From contig NZ_CP025012.1 of assembly GCF_002953715.1 (NCBI RefSeq), positions 2,046,001-2,110,000 of the forward strand: DNA of 64,000 bases, in the 5' to 3' direction. The translations under genes were made by a program, and so were the position numbers. A model generated the notes under the pieces. It was not told the DNA's origin. It saw only the letters and a list, made by a program, of their open reading frames with translations, and ran no database searches. Within the stretch, counting starts at the first letter, position 1, and each line of letters begins with the position of its first letter. Shown piece after piece: positions 16,314-23,500 of the stretch. The stretch is from Rhizobium leguminosarum. Lineage in GTDB: Bacteria; Pseudomonadota; Alphaproteobacteria; Rhizobiales; Rhizobiaceae.

Positions 16314-17528
16314 ATGAAAAATAACAGAGTCGCCTGGCTGATGCAGTCGGGTATTGAAGGGATGACCGAAGCCGATTTGCTGTCGGGCTTCTGCACGCGT
16401 TGCGCAGTGTCTCGTGTCCCAGTGGAACGAGCCAGTGCCGTGATTGAGGCGCTGCACCCCATGTACGAGCGTCGTGCTCTCAGGTGGGACGCCAATAACG
16501 CGCTCGAGAGAATGTCTGAGTTCGGAATGGGCACCGGTGGAAGCCTTGCGATGAATTGGGAGCGGACGGCATTCTTTCATCTACGCACGACCGGTGACAT
16601 CGAAGTCAGGAGACGCTTCTCCCGCGGTGATGCGGCAGACTTTTATCTGCTCGATTCCATGAAAGCGGATGGGTTCACTGATTTTGTGGCTCTGGCTCAT
16701 AGGTTCGGGGGCAACGGGACGATAGGAGAGATCGACTGCTTCTTTTCGCAGGTCGCGACGCGCGCACCCGGCGGGTTTTCGGAAGCGGATCTGAACGCGC
16801 TCAAAGCACTTGTTCCCTGTCTAGCGCTTGCGACGAAATGCGTGGCGATGAGCGGCGTCGCACGAACGATCGCCAAAGTCTATCTCGGTGAGGATGCTGC
16901 ACAACATGTGTTGCACGGCGAAATGCGTAGAGACAGAGCTGATCGAATTGCCGCCGCGCTCTGGTTTTCGGATCTTGCGAACTTCACGCGTATCTCAGAC
17001 CTGTCCGATCCGGACGAGATCATTCCGATGATCAACGACTACGCTGAGGCTGTCATCTCGTCCGTGAAGACGGCTGGGGGTGAAGTGCTCAAACTGATGG
17101 GCTATGGCACTCTCGCGATCTTCGGAGGAGCTACCGCACAGAAGGCTTGCGAAGCCGCGCTACGCGGCCGGTTCGTACTTGAAAGGGAGCTCGTTGATCT
17201 GAACGCGCGTCGCAGGATCGAGGGACGCGCGGTCACCGAAGTCTATCTGGGTCTACACTTTGGCGATGTGTTCTACGGAAACATTGGCGGTCGCGAGCGA
17301 TTGGATTTCACGGTCATCGGACCGGCCGTCAACGAGGTTAGCAGAATCAACTCCCTATGCCGATCGCTAGACAGGAAGCTATTGGTATCGTCGCAGTTTG
17401 CCTCAGCGCTTAACCCGGACCAGGGAAGCATCCTGCTTTCACTCGGCGCACACACCCTGCGAGGGGTGAGCCGTCCTCAGGAACTTTTCACAATTCCACA
17501 GTGCGAACACGCGATGGCGACGGCCTGA
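16314..17528 (+). CDS. Class III adenylate/guanylate cyclase homologue with an altered active site
   Basis: A 404-aa protein whose C-terminal half (about residues 215-385) is a class III cyclase domain: LWFSDLANFTRISDLSD holds the first metal-binding Asp, LKLMGYGTLAIFG aligns with the second metal site, and LDFTVIGPAVNEVSRI carries the adenine/transition-state Asn-Arg region. At the second site the nearly invariant GDG is GYG, so the metal-binding Asp is replaced by Tyr. This predicts weak or no catalysis. The N-terminal half resembles the uncharacterised regulatory part of rhizobial cyclases. ATG 16314 is preferred over TTG 16302; neither has a strong ribosome-binding site. It follows the efflux pair by 38 bases. 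Confidence 0.75.
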   Translation: MKNNRVAWLMQSGIEGMTEADLLSGFCTRCAVSRVPVERASAVIEALHPMYERRALRWDANNALERMSEFGMGTGGSLAMNWERTAFFHLRTTGDIEVRRRFSRGDAADFYLLDSMKADGFTDFVALAHRFGGNGTIGEIDCFFSQVATRAPGGFSEADLNALKALVPCLALATKCVAMSGVARTIAKVYLGEDAAQHVLHGEMRRDRADRIAAALWFSDLANFTRISDLSDPDEIIPMINDYAEAVISSVKTAGGEVLKLMGYGTLAIFGGATAQKACEAALRGRFVLERELVDLNARRRIEGRAVTEVYLGLHFGDVFYGNIGGRERLDFTVIGPAVNEVSRINSLCRSLDRKLLVSSQFASALNPDQGSILLSLGAHTLRGVSRPQELFTIPQCEHAMATA

Positions 17529-17610
17529 TCAGGTCGACGTGGATTTAACGTCGGTACCGATGGGCAAAGAAGCTTATCGCACCGATGATCTCTTAACTAA
17601 GGAGCAAGAA

Positions 17611-18564
17611 ATGCAAGAGATAGCAGAGCCTCGGGACCGCCGCATCCCCCTCTTGGATGGCCGAGGCCATATTCCAGTCGTAGGCTTCGGGACATTGATA
17701 CCAAACCCAGCGGCGACCAAAGAAGCGGTCAAGTTAGCCATAGAAAGCGGCTTCCGTCATTTCGACTGCGCGGAGCGTTATCTAAATGAGCATGTCATCG
17801 GCGAAGCTCTGCAGGATGCGCTAAGTACCGGCGTGGTTGATCGTGAGGACCTTTTCATTACCACGAAGCTGTGGAACACCAATCACAGACCAGAGCGGAT
17901 TGAAGCCGCATTCAACGGAAGCCTTCGCAGACTGCAGGTGGACTATGTTGATGCATACCTCATACATACGCCGTTTGCCTTCCAACCTGGAGATGAACAC
18001 GATCCACGGGACGAGCATGGCAGCGTCATCTACGATGATCAGGTAAGCCTGATCGACACATGGCGCGCACTGGAAGCGCTTGTTGACGGCGGAAGATGCA
18101 GGGCGATCGGTCTCTCTGACGTCACACTGCCGAAATTGAAGCTCATCGTCGAAGCCGCGAGGATAAAACCCGCCATCGTTCAAGTGGAATCGCACCCGTA
18201 TCTCCCTGAATGGGAAATGCTCGATTTTTGCAAGCGAGAGGGAATCGTCCTCCTCGCCTTCGCACCTCTAGGCCATGGCATGGAACCGAACCTCCTTCAG
18301 GACCCGGTGATCCAAAACATTGCCGCTCGCCTTGACATGACGCCGGCCCAGGTATCGCTTGCGTGGGCTGCTCAGCGAGGAACCGCTTTTCTAACGACGT
18401 CGGTCACTCCGAGCCGCATCTCGGAAAACGCCAACCTCCTCCCCATTCCCGAGGAAGCGCTGCTCGAGATCGACCAGAAGATCAAGATCGAAATCCGCTT
18501 CAATTCGGTCGTCGATACTGGCGTTCCAGGTTTCATCCCGCGCGTGCGACCATCGAACCGTTAG
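17611..18564 (+). CDS. Aldo/keto reductase
   Basis: NAD(P)H-dependent (alpha/beta)8-barrel reductase of 317 aa. The catalytic tetrad can be read: Asp in HFDCAERYLNE, Tyr in the same segment, Lys in ITTKLWNTNH and His in DAYLIHTPF. The start ATG 17611 has AAGGAGC upstream; an in-frame upstream extension to 17539 has no ribosome-binding site. Such enzymes reduce reactive aldehydes and ketones, which matches the detoxification theme of the window. The TetR regulator gene begins 60 bases downstream in the same direction and is the likely local controller. A weak resemblance to the shared motif (GGTACCGATGGGCAAAG at about 17552) lies upstream. Confidence 0.85.
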   Translation: MQEIAEPRDRRIPLLDGRGHIPVVGFGTLIPNPAATKEAVKLAIESGFRHFDCAERYLNEHVIGEALQDALSTGVVDREDLFITTKLWNTNHRPERIEAAFNGSLRRLQVDYVDAYLIHTPFAFQPGDEHDPRDEHGSVIYDDQVSLIDTWRALEALVDGGRCRAIGLSDVTLPKLKLIVEAARIKPAIVQVESHPYLPEWEMLDFCKREGIVLLAFAPLGHGMEPNLLQDPVIQNIAARLDMTPAQVSLAWAAQRGTAFLTTSVTPSRISENANLLPIPEEALLEIDQKIKIEIRFNSVVDTGVPGFIPRVRPSNR

Positions 18565-18624
18565 ATCAGAACGGCGGACGTTTCGCTGTTGATCAGCACC
18601 TTCAACCTGAGTTACCCCTGAACG

Positions 18625-19230
18625 ATGACCAGTTTTACCAAATCTGTCGCCAAACCTCGCAAATCCGTTGGAGCCCGTCGCAATCCCGAGGCGGAGGCGG
18701 CGGTGCTTGCGGCGGCGCGCGACCTGGTCTCCGAGAAGGGGTATACCGGATTCTCCGTCGAGGAAGTTGCGCGCAGGGCCGGATCGGGAAAGACGACCAT
18801 CTACCGGTGGTATCCGACGAAGGCCGACCTTTTCATCGCGATCTATACGGCTGAGCGCCACGCTTCAGTTCCAGTCCCAGATACTGGCGACCTCTTGGAC
18901 GACCTGGAACAGTACACCATCAGCTTGTGGCGCTTCTGGGCGTCGCATCCGGCCGGCGCGGCATTGAAAAGTCTGATCGCCGAAGCGCAGGGCACAACCG
19001 AGGCGCTGGAGGCCTTGCGCCACCGGTTCCTCCCCGCCCGCACAGCCGATGTTCGGCAGATGTTGAAAAAGGGCGCGGAGAGAGGTCAGATCCGCGAAGA
19101 AGACGTGGACGACAAAGTGTCGCTCTGGGTTGGCCTGAGCTGGCTCAAACTGCTGGTGAACGAACTGGATCAGGAGTCGAGCGTTAGGCGTCTAATGGCG
19201 CAGATCACGGGCATCCGCTCCACTGGATGA
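18625..19230 (+). CDS. TetR/AcrR-family transcriptional regulator
   Basis: A 201-aa regulator. The N-terminal helix-turn-helix is clear (about residues 20-65: ARDLVSEKGYTGFSVEEVA, then AGSGKTTIYRWYPTKADLF). The C-terminal ligand-binding and dimerisation half resembles the TetR_C_16/AcrR-type (WRFWASHPAGAALKSLIAEAQG). Ligand unknown. Its position directly after the aldo/keto reductase suggests control of that gene or of the efflux pair. It is one of several candidates to read the shared GATACC/GGTATC motif, as TetR operators are often palindromes of this size, but nothing ties it to the motif directly. Confidence 0.85.
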   Translation: MTSFTKSVAKPRKSVGARRNPEAEAAVLAAARDLVSEKGYTGFSVEEVARRAGSGKTTIYRWYPTKADLFIAIYTAERHASVPVPDTGDLLDDLEQYTISLWRFWASHPAGAALKSLIAEAQGTTEALEALRHRFLPARTADVRQMLKKGAERGQIREEDVDDKVSLWVGLSWLKLLVNELDQESSVRRLMAQITGIRSTG

Positions 19231-19320
19231 TGTTTGACGCGTCGGCCGGCCTTAACCGAGCGTGGCAGCAATGGACGTGCATCTGTCCGTTTTCGCTCTC
19301 AACAAGAAAATCCGGACATG

Positions 19321-19386
19321 CTTGAATTCTCTATACTCTCGTGGACGTGAAGCGGAAGAGCTTCTTCATATAGAGTGGAATTCAAG
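19321..19386 (+). repeat. Imperfect inverted repeat directly before acetolactate synthase start
   Basis: Left arm CTTGAATTC-TCTATA (19321-19335) and right arm TATAGA-GTG-GAATTCAAG (19369-19386) pair over 15 bases with a three-base bulge and a 33-base loop. The right arm ends one base before ATG 19388 and covers the only ribosome-binding candidate (AAGG). If the left arm is transcribed, the hairpin would hide the start. It may instead be an operator. Confidence 0.6.
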
Positions 19387-19387
19387 G

Positions 19388-21181
19388 ATGAGACCCAACG
19401 AATATGCTATGCCGCGTGCGCTCGATGAAATTTCGGGAGCGGAAATGGTCGTTCGAGCGCTCGCAGATCAAGGCGTCGAAGTGCTTTTTGGATACCCCGG
19501 CGGTGCGGTGCTGCCGATCTATGACGCGATGCTTGACGAGCCAAGGCTGCGTCATATTCTGGTGCGGCACGAACAAGGTGCGGCCCATGCAGCAGAAGGT
19601 TACGCGCGCTCCAGCGGAAAGCCGGGCGTCGTGCTCGTGACCAGCGGGCCGGGAGCGATTAACACGGTTGTTGGGATTGCGGACGCGCTTATGGATTCAA
19701 TCCCCCTGATCGTGATCACAGGACAGGTGCCTACGCATCTCATAGGCACGGACGCGTTCCAAGAGGCCGATATCATCGGCATTACAAGATCGTGTACAAA
19801 GCACAGCTATCTGGTCAGAAGCATTGATGAACTCCCTCATGTGTTACACGAGGCCTATCGTATTGCGACCACTGGCAGACCGGGACCCGTCGTCATTGAC
19901 GTTCCAAAAGATATCCAGGTGAAGACCGGCAGATATTTCGGCCCAGCGGACGCTCTACCGTTGCATCGCTACGACCCGCAGACTAAGGCAAATCCCGTAC
20001 TCATAGACAAGGCGGTAGCCTTACTGGCTGAGGCACGACGGCCCATCATCTACAGCGGTGGGGGCATAATCAATTCGGGCCCTGTTGCGAGCCAGCGGCT
20101 CAGAGAGTTCGCGGCATTAATGGGCGCCCCCGTCACATCGACGCTAACCGGTCTGGGTGCGTTTCCCGCTTCCGATCCGCTGTGGATTGGAATGCCGGGA
20201 ATGCACGGAGCGTACGAGGCAAACCACGCGATGCATGACTGCGACGTGATGTTTTGTGTCGGCGCCCGATTCGACGATCGAGTCACGGGTCGGCTGGATG
20301 CTTTTTCTCCCGGCTCGCGCAAGATTCATGTCGACATCGATCCTTCCTCGATCGGCAAGGTAGTTCAGGTCGATGTCGGGATTGTTGGTGACGCCTGCTC
20401 GGTTCTTGACGACTTGATTGCTGCCTGGCCGCGGACGTCGAGCAAAGACCGCCAAGACCAACTCAGGCCCTGGTGGGACAAGATCGACATGTGGCGATCG
20501 CGTAACGGCTTCGGCTACCGACGGTCCGAGGAAGTGATCAAGCCACAGCATGCCATCGAGCGATTGCGTGCCCTAACCCTTGACCGGGACGTCTACGTCA
20601 CGACCGAAGTCGGACAGCACCAGATGTGGGCAGCACAGTTCTTCAGTCTCGAACAACCGAACCGATGGATGACTTCGGGTGGGCTCGGCACTATGGGCTA
20701 TGGCCTCCCCGCAGCGATTGGGGCGCAACTCGCACACCCGACGAGTACAGTGATCGACATTGCGGGAGAAGCGTCCATCCTGATGAACATGCAGGAGGTG
20801 TCCACGGCGGTGCAGTACAAGCTCCCGGTGAAGATCTTCATTTTGAATAACGAGTACATGGGGATGATCAGACAATGGCAGGAATTGCTCCACGACGAGC
20901 GCTATAGTCACTCCTACTCGGAGAGCCTGCCAGATTTTGTGAAGTTGGCGGAGGCCTACGGAGCCAAAGGGATTAGAGCCGAAACGCCCGCGGAACTGGA
21001 TCAGAAGATCCTCGAAATGCTTTCCCACCCCGGTCCCGTAATCTTTGACTGCAGGGTTGAAAAGACCGAGAACTGCCTGCCAATGATCCCTTCCGGCAAG
21101 CCCCATAACGAGATGATCCTTTCGGACGAGGCGGTCGACCTAGGTTCGGTCATCACTGGGGACGGTCGCGCGCTGGTATGA
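19388..21181 (+). CDS. ilvB: Acetolactate synthase large-subunit homologue (solo)
   Basis: Thiamine-diphosphate enzyme that joins two pyruvates, or pyruvate and 2-oxobutyrate, in branched-chain amino-acid synthesis. Motifs are FGYPGGAVLPIYDAM, the ThDP glutamate in VRHEQGAAHAAEGYAR, SGPGAINTVVGIADA, the FAD-region FDDRVTGRLDAF, and the ThDP-Mg segment beginning AGEASILMNMQEVSTAVQY followed by LNNEYMGMIRQWQ. The ThDP motif is usually GDGSFQM; here it is GEASILM, a change also seen in other proteobacterial IlvB proteins. Length from ATG 19388 is 597 aa, as expected; the longer frame from 19262 has no support. No regulatory small subunit (ilvN/H) follows; the next gene is a DNA glycosylase, overlapping by four bases. 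It is probably a paralogue of the housekeeping enzyme. Confidence 0.85.
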   Translation: MRPNEYAMPRALDEISGAEMVVRALADQGVEVLFGYPGGAVLPIYDAMLDEPRLRHILVRHEQGAAHAAEGYARSSGKPGVVLVTSGPGAINTVVGIADALMDSIPLIVITGQVPTHLIGTDAFQEADIIGITRSCTKHSYLVRSIDELPHVLHEAYRIATTGRPGPVVIDVPKDIQVKTGRYFGPADALPLHRYDPQTKANPVLIDKAVALLAEARRPIIYSGGGIINSGPVASQRLREFAALMGAPVTSTLTGLGAFPASDPLWIGMPGMHGAYEANHAMHDCDVMFCVGARFDDRVTGRLDAFSPGSRKIHVDIDPSSIGKVVQVDVGIVGDACSVLDDLIAAWPRTSSKDRQDQLRPWWDKIDMWRSRNGFGYRRSEEVIKPQHAIERLRALTLDRDVYVTTEVGQHQMWAAQFFSLEQPNRWMTSGGLGTMGYGLPAAIGAQLAHPTSTVIDIAGEASILMNMQEVSTAVQYKLPVKIFILNNEYMGMIRQWQELLHDERYSHSYSESLPDFVKLAEAYGAKGIRAETPAELDQKILEMLSHPGPVIFDCRVEKTENCLPMIPSGKPHNEMILSDEAVDLGSVITGDGRALV

Positions 21182-21726
21182 GTAGACCGGGACCCCAGTT
21201 CGAAGCAGTCCTCGCGGCGTCCTCCGCGGGGCTTTCGGATGTCTTGGCGCCTCACCTCTCCGTAGTTTTCTGCGGATTGAACCCGGCGAACTCTGCTGTC
21301 CGGGACGGCCATAATTTTTCATCGCCGAGCAATCGGTTTTGGCGCGTGCTCCATTTTTCCGGCTTCACGCCGTGTCTGCTGCGCGCTGACCAAGAGCGGC
21401 AGATATTGGAATACGGCTGCGGTGTCACCGCGTTCGTATCTCGCGCGACAAAAAGCGCCGCCGAACTTCGTCCCCAGGACTACGCTTCCGCCGCTCCGGA
21501 CTTCGAGCGCAAGATCGCGGCTTTCCAGCCGGCGAGGCTCGCGTTTCTCGGGAAGCGGGCGTTTGCTAGCCTCTTCCAAACTCAAAGATTAGAGTGGGGT
21601 CGACAAACTGTGAAGTTCGGCGGCGCAGAGATCTGGGTACTGCCCAATCCCAGCGGGCTGAACCGGTCGTTTTCGTTGCACCGGCTTGTCGAAGAATACA
21701 CTCGGCTCCGCGCGAGCTACGAGTAA
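21178..21726 (+). CDS. mug: G/U mismatch-specific DNA glycosylase (Mug family)
   Basis: A 182-aa member of the uracil-DNA glycosylase superfamily. The GLNPANSA segment corresponds to motif 1 (GINPG in E. coli Mug) and VLPNPSGLNRS to motif 2, which inserts into the DNA minor groove. The family removes uracil and ethenocytosine opposite G; ethenocytosine comes from lipid-peroxidation aldehydes, in keeping with other detoxification genes here. The ATG overlaps the ilvB stop (ATGA), so it is translationally coupled to the acetolactate synthase, an odd functional pairing. Confidence 0.85.
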   Translation: MSRPGPQFEAVLAASSAGLSDVLAPHLSVVFCGLNPANSAVRDGHNFSSPSNRFWRVLHFSGFTPCLLRADQERQILEYGCGVTAFVSRATKSAAELRPQDYASAAPDFERKIAAFQPARLAFLGKRAFASLFQTQRLEWGRQTVKFGGAEIWVLPNPSGLNRSFSLHRLVEEYTRLRASYE

Positions 21727-21822
21727 AGCTGTCCCAAAGTCCAATTGCTCGAAGCCACAATCGCAGTCACGGTTGGTGCAGGAGAGTTCAACAACTGTGG
21801 TGCCGATGTAAGGGGGCGTCCC

Positions 21823-22821
21823 ATGCGCATAGCAATACTAGCCATGCCCGGCGTTCAGATGTTGGACGTCGCGGGACCGATGGACGTATTTTCCGAAGCG
21901 AACAAGCTAATCAATGGCAGGTCCGGGTACGAGCTCAGTGTCGTGGGGCGTGACAGGGAGCCGGTCGTCGCGTCCAATGGCGGGCGTCTGCTCCCGGATC
22001 GGACAATTGGAGAACCGCTGGACGGGTTCGACACGCTTGTAATCGCCGGCAGCCCAAGCGTCCAAGACTTCGAGGCTGACCTCGCCCTAATCGAATGGGT
22101 TAGGAGCGAATCCGCCCATGTTCGCCGGTTGGCCTCGATATGTACGGGAGCTTTTCTGCTGGGAAGCGCGGGTCTCCTGAACGGTCGACGGGCCACGACC
22201 CACTGGAATTCGACGACCCGGCTGAGAAAAATGTTCCCCACGATAGATGTACAGCCGAACACAATTTTCATCAAGGACGGGAGCGTCTACACCAGTGCCG
22301 GCGTGACGGCGAGCATGGATCTGGCGCTTGCCTTGGTTGAAGAAGATTTCGGTCGCGGTGTTGCCTTAAGGGTCGCGAAAGAGCTGATACTCTTTCTACA
22401 GCGTCCCGGTGGGCAGTCGCAATTCAGCGTGCATCTTGAGGCTCAGGTCTCCGAACTTGGCCCTATCCGCGACGTAATCCAGTGGATAGCAGAGAATATT
22501 GCCGACGACCTCACTGTCGCTACGCTGGCGTCCCGCCTTGGAATGAGCGCGCGCAACTTCGCCCGCACATTCAAACGCGAGACAGGCATGACACCTGGTG
22601 ATTACGTCGACGCCGTTAGGGTGGACACAGCAAGGAGAATGCTTGAAGAGGGCGACGTGCCGTTGAAGAGAGTGGCAGCGTTGTGCGGCTTCAACGATCA
22701 AAGCGCCTTTCGCCGGGCTTTTATCCGTCGCATCAATGTCACGCCGGTCGAATACCGGAGCCGCTTTCGCCGAGGCGCCAACCACGCGCCAAAAGAAATC
22801 GCCGCTGCCTTGGGAGTGTGA
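21823..22821 (+). CDS. GlxA-type regulator: DJ-1/PfpI domain plus AraC DNA-binding domain
   Basis: A 332-aa regulator. Residues about 1-180 form a DJ-1/PfpI-like domain (MPGVQMLDVAGPMDVFSEAN; SICTGAFLLGSAGLLNGRRATTHW with the nucleophile-elbow Cys). The C-terminus is a two-HTH AraC domain (LASRLGMSARNFARTFKRET; LKRVAALCGFNDQSAFRRAF). Members of this family (GlxA, ArgR/CdhR, GbdR) sense small metabolites. ATG 21823 has AAGGGGG upstream; the longer frame from 21745 is unsupported. The gene is solo, convergent with the ArsR gene, and its target is unknown. Confidence 0.85.
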   Translation: MRIAILAMPGVQMLDVAGPMDVFSEANKLINGRSGYELSVVGRDREPVVASNGGRLLPDRTIGEPLDGFDTLVIAGSPSVQDFEADLALIEWVRSESAHVRRLASICTGAFLLGSAGLLNGRRATTHWNSTTRLRKMFPTIDVQPNTIFIKDGSVYTSAGVTASMDLALALVEEDFGRGVALRVAKELILFLQRPGGQSQFSVHLEAQVSELGPIRDVIQWIAENIADDLTVATLASRLGMSARNFARTFKRETGMTPGDYVDAVRVDTARRMLEEGDVPLKRVAALCGFNDQSAFRRAFIRRINVTPVEYRSRFRRGANHAPKEIAAALGV

Positions 22822-22827
22822 TGCAAG

Positions 22828-23148
22828 TCAAATTTCTGTCGCGATTTGCTTTATGAAGCTCGATATTGCTTTCTCGTCACGACGGTAAAACCTCCACTGC
22901 CCGACCTTCTTGGAGCTCAGTAGACCGGCCTCTGTCAACGCTTTAAGATGCCCGGAGACCGTCGACTGAGGCATTCCGTCGCGCTGGAACTGGTTTGCGC
23001 AGACCCCGAACTCTAAAGGGTACTCCTGCGGCCCAAAATACCTTTCGGGATCCTTCAGCCACTTTAAAATGTTCAGTCGTGTCGGGTGTGCCAGCGTCCT
23101 TATGACGATCGCGGAATCCATATCTTCGTTCCTGAGTTTCATTGTCAT
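22828..23148 (-). CDS. ArsR/SmtB-family transcriptional regulator
   Basis: A 106-aa winged-helix repressor. IRTLAHPTRLNILKWL and the recognition helix MPQSTVSGHLKALTEAGLL are typical, followed by a beta-wing (KKVGQWRFYRRDEKAI). No Cys/His metal-binding cluster of the SmtB/ArsR type is obvious, so it probably belongs to the non-metal branch. ATG 23148 is given; ATG 23121 has a slightly better ribosome-binding site (AGGA) and would shorten it by nine residues. No target gene is adjacent. Confidence 0.8.
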   Translation of the reverse strand: MTMKLRNEDMDSAIVIRTLAHPTRLNILKWLKDPERYFGPQEYPLEFGVCANQFQRDGMPQSTVSGHLKALTEAGLLSSKKVGQWRFYRRDEKAISSFIKQIATEI

Positions 23149-23500
23149 TTACAGCGGCGATGAACCGCTTTTGGGAAAATATCTGCCGCCGGAAGCCGCG
23201 CTAACGCGTCTCGACCGGCGGGCCAGACAGGCCTCCCTGCCCGTGCGAAACAGTGTTTCCAACCGGGCGGCCCGAAACCAGTTCCGGTAAACAATAGTCG
23301 GCAGACCCCACCTGCAAGAACGTCCATGCCATCGATCTTCGCCGCCGACACATGACCGTAGTCCCTGTAGCTGTTGTAACCTATTTTGTAGGATCAAATG
23401 CAGCACGTATTCCGACGACTCTCGCTTCCTAATAGCAGCGTATTCTCATCATCTCTTTGATATTCAGGTGCCTTGCGACAAGGCCTTCGATTTTGACACC
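23149..23500. other. Gene-free stretch between sucA and arsR
   Basis: This 352-base gap holds the 3' end region of the sucA gene and the upstream region of the ArsR gene (both minus strand). I see no recognisable coding sequence, no convincing terminator and no copy of the shared motif. Confidence 0.35.

Noticed and set aside
17549..17570. GTCGGTACCGATGGGCAAAG before the aldo/keto reductase
   Set aside because: Partial resemblance to the motif, but the central bases and TACAAT part are not kept; mentioned only as weak.
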